The translations under genes and the position numbers were made by a program. The notes beneath the pieces are model-generated. The model had not been told where the DNA came from. It did not search any database and worked only from the letters and a program-made list of their open reading frames with translations. Of a stretch of 6,258 nt of DNA, positions 5,369 to 6,258 are shown in pieces; within the stretch, counting starts at the first letter, position 1, and each line of letters opens with the position of its first letter. The DNA comes from SURF-13 sp038924245 (GTDB lineage: Bacteria > Pseudomonadota > Gammaproteobacteria > SURF-13). The stretch spans positions 1-6,258 of the forward strand of contig JBCKVB010000054.1 in NCBI GenBank assembly GCA_038924245.1, read 5' to 3'.

Positions 5369-6225
5369 CGCACTTTCCGGTACAGCTTTTCCGCCCGGCC
5401 CACCGCCTCATAGCAGTCTTCGCAGGGCGTGGTGTGCAGCGATTCGGCACTCCCCAGCCCGAGAACCCCGCCCAGCGCCAGGCTGTCGTAGATGAGCCGG
5501 TGCACGCGGGCCTGAAGCTGCCGGTTGAAGTAGATCATCACGTTGCGGCAGAGGACGACGTGAAACTCGTTGAACGAACCGTCCGTCACCAGATTATGCA
5601 CGGCCCAGACGATGTTGCCGCGCCCGAGGTCGCGCAGGATGACACTGGCGTGCTTGGCGGTGTAGTAGTCGGAGAACTGCTCCTTGCAGCCGGCCTTCTG
5701 GTAATTGGCAGTGTACTCACGCATGCGACTGATCGGGTAGATCGCAGCCCGGCCCTGCTCCAGCACCCGCTCGTTGATGTCGGTGGCGTAGAACCGGGTG
5801 CGCGCCAGCAGGCCCTCCTCGTGCAGCAGTATGACCATGGAATAGACCTCCTCGCCCCCGGCGCAGCCCGCGTGCCAGATGCGGATGAGCGGCAGGCTGC
5901 GCAACCCCGGCACCACCTTCTCGCGCAAGACCTTGTAGAAGGCCGGGTCGCGGAATAGGGCGGAGACATCAACCGAGACGATATCGAGGAAGCGCGCCAT
6001 GCACTTCTGATCGTGCAGGACACGGTCCTGAAACGCCGACAGGGTGCGCAACCCTTCCTCGTCCATGGCGCGACGCAGGCGACGCTTGAGCGAGGCCACG
6101 GCATAGTCGCGGAAGTCGTAGCCGTAGCGCTGGGCCATGGCCTCGAGCAGCAGCGGTAGCTCGATAGCCTCGATAGCCTCGATGGCCTCGATGGCCTCAA
6201 TGGCCTCGGGATCGGGGATTTGCAC
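5365..6225 (-). CDS. cheR: CheR-type protein-glutamate O-methyltransferase
   Basis: 286 residues from a GTG start at 6225. The N-terminal helical domain follows a run of A-I-E repeats (residues 7-22) with QRYGYDFRDYAVASLKRRL (32-50). The SAM-dependent methyltransferase domain shows VSALFRDPAFY (87-97), the SAM-binding WHAGCAGGEEVYS (117-129), ATDIN (147-151) and CRNVMIYFN (226-234). It would transfer methyl groups from SAM to receptor glutamates, opposing CheB. No receptor-tethering extension is seen. The start is uncertain. The frame stays open to the right edge without an in-frame ATG, and no Shine-Dalgarno precedes the GTG. However, a TGA in another frame (6229-6227) sits just upstream, as expected if an upstream gene ends there and couples translation. 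The gene overlaps cheB by 4 bp and heads the visible operon. Confidence 0.93.
   Translation of the reverse strand: MQIPDPEAIEAIEAIEAIEAIELPLLLEAMAQRYGYDFRDYAVASLKRRLRRAMDEEGLRTLSAFQDRVLHDQKCMARFLDIVSVDVSALFRDPAFYKVLREKVVPGLRSLPLIRIWHAGCAGGEEVYSMVILLHEEGLLARTRFYATDINERVLEQGRAAIYPISRMREYTANYQKAGCKEQFSDYYTAKHASVILRDLGRGNIVWAVHNLVTDGSFNEFHVVLCRNVMIYFNRQLQARVHRLIYDSLALGGVLGLGSAESLHTTPCEDCYEAVGRAEKLYRKVR
6160..6207 (-). repeat. In-frame 9-bp tandem repeat in the 5' end of cheR
   Basis: Five consecutive 9-bp units (plus-strand 6160-6168, 6169-6177, 6178-6186, 6187-6195 and 6196-6204) read GAG-GC(C/T)-AT(C/T) on the coding strand, with one further GAG at 6207-6205. They encode E followed by AIE five times (residues 7-22). 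Units differ only at third codon positions: two GCT-ATC, two GCC-ATC and one GCC-ATT. Unit gain or loss would keep the frame, changing the length of the N-terminal tail in steps of three residues. Confidence 0.95.
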
Positions 6226-6226
6226 G

Positions 6227-6258
6227 TCATTGTTCGGCTTGGCAATGATGGCTATCCC
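6227..6258 (-). CDS. Possible 3' tail of an upstream operon gene
   Basis: On the minus strand a frame entering from the right edge reads DSHHCQAEQ and ends in TGA at 6229-6227, one base before the cheR GTG. Such near-overlaps are typical inside operons, and related clusters commonly carry a hybrid sensor kinase or regulator next to cheR. Only nine codons are visible, so this is a guess from spacing. It conflicts with the alternative that cheR itself extends past the edge. Confidence 0.25.
   Translation of the reverse strand, partial: DSHHCQAEQ

Noticed and set aside
4829..5958. Long plus-strand frames opposite cheB and cheR
   Set aside because: GC-rich antisense shadows; the minus strand encodes full CheB and CheR motifs in coupled frames.

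Overview
The window (about 6.3 kb, moderately GC-rich) reads as chromosomal DNA of a beta- or gammaproteobacterium. Three things suggest this: the form of the CheR/CheB and REC-GAF-GGDEF-EAL proteins, a small protein family known mainly from those classes (often mislabelled 'tryptophan synthase subunit beta-like'), and an IS4-type insertion sequence. I cannot name a genus from the sequence alone.

Left part (1-936). A reading frame already open at the left edge encodes the N-terminal part of a GAF-type sensor protein and stops at 319 without a kinase core. A 114-codon gene of unknown function follows (479-823, + strand), with a plausible sigma70 promoter upstream. Converging on it is a complete tRNA-Ser(UGA) gene with encoded CCA (849-936, - strand).

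Middle part (about 937-2397), a mobile-element scar. Directly upstream of the tRNA lies a dead IS4-family element. Its transposase has a one-base frameshift near codon 71 and has lost its C-terminal third, including the catalytic Glu. The break falls about 30-50 bp from the tRNA 5' end, where the tRNA -35 box would be. Beyond the IS lie a REP-like palindrome preceded by GTAG, the orphaned 3' end of a rubredoxin gene joined to what looks like mobile-element sequence, and a second large hairpin. No intact gene lies between the tRNA and 2398.

Right part (2398-6258, all on the - strand), a compact signalling operon read right to left. It contains cheR (MCP-type methyltransferase, GTG start, 9-bp in-frame tandem repeat near its N-terminus), cheB (stand-alone methylesterase domain overlapping cheR by ATGA), then, 19 bp later, a 795-aa REC-GAF-GGDEF-EAL response regulator. 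The regulator has intact GGDEF, I-site and EAL residues, but its receiver domain lacks the usual switch lysine. The cluster probably couples a CheR/CheB methylation or adaptation module to c-di-GMP turnover. The sensor kinase that would phosphorylate the regulator is not in the window and may lie just beyond the right edge. I see no clear sign of an entirely new system. The most noteworthy signals are the cheR repeat, the CheR/CheB/c-di-GMP arrangement with its altered receiver, and the remodelled tRNA and rubredoxin neighbourhoods.
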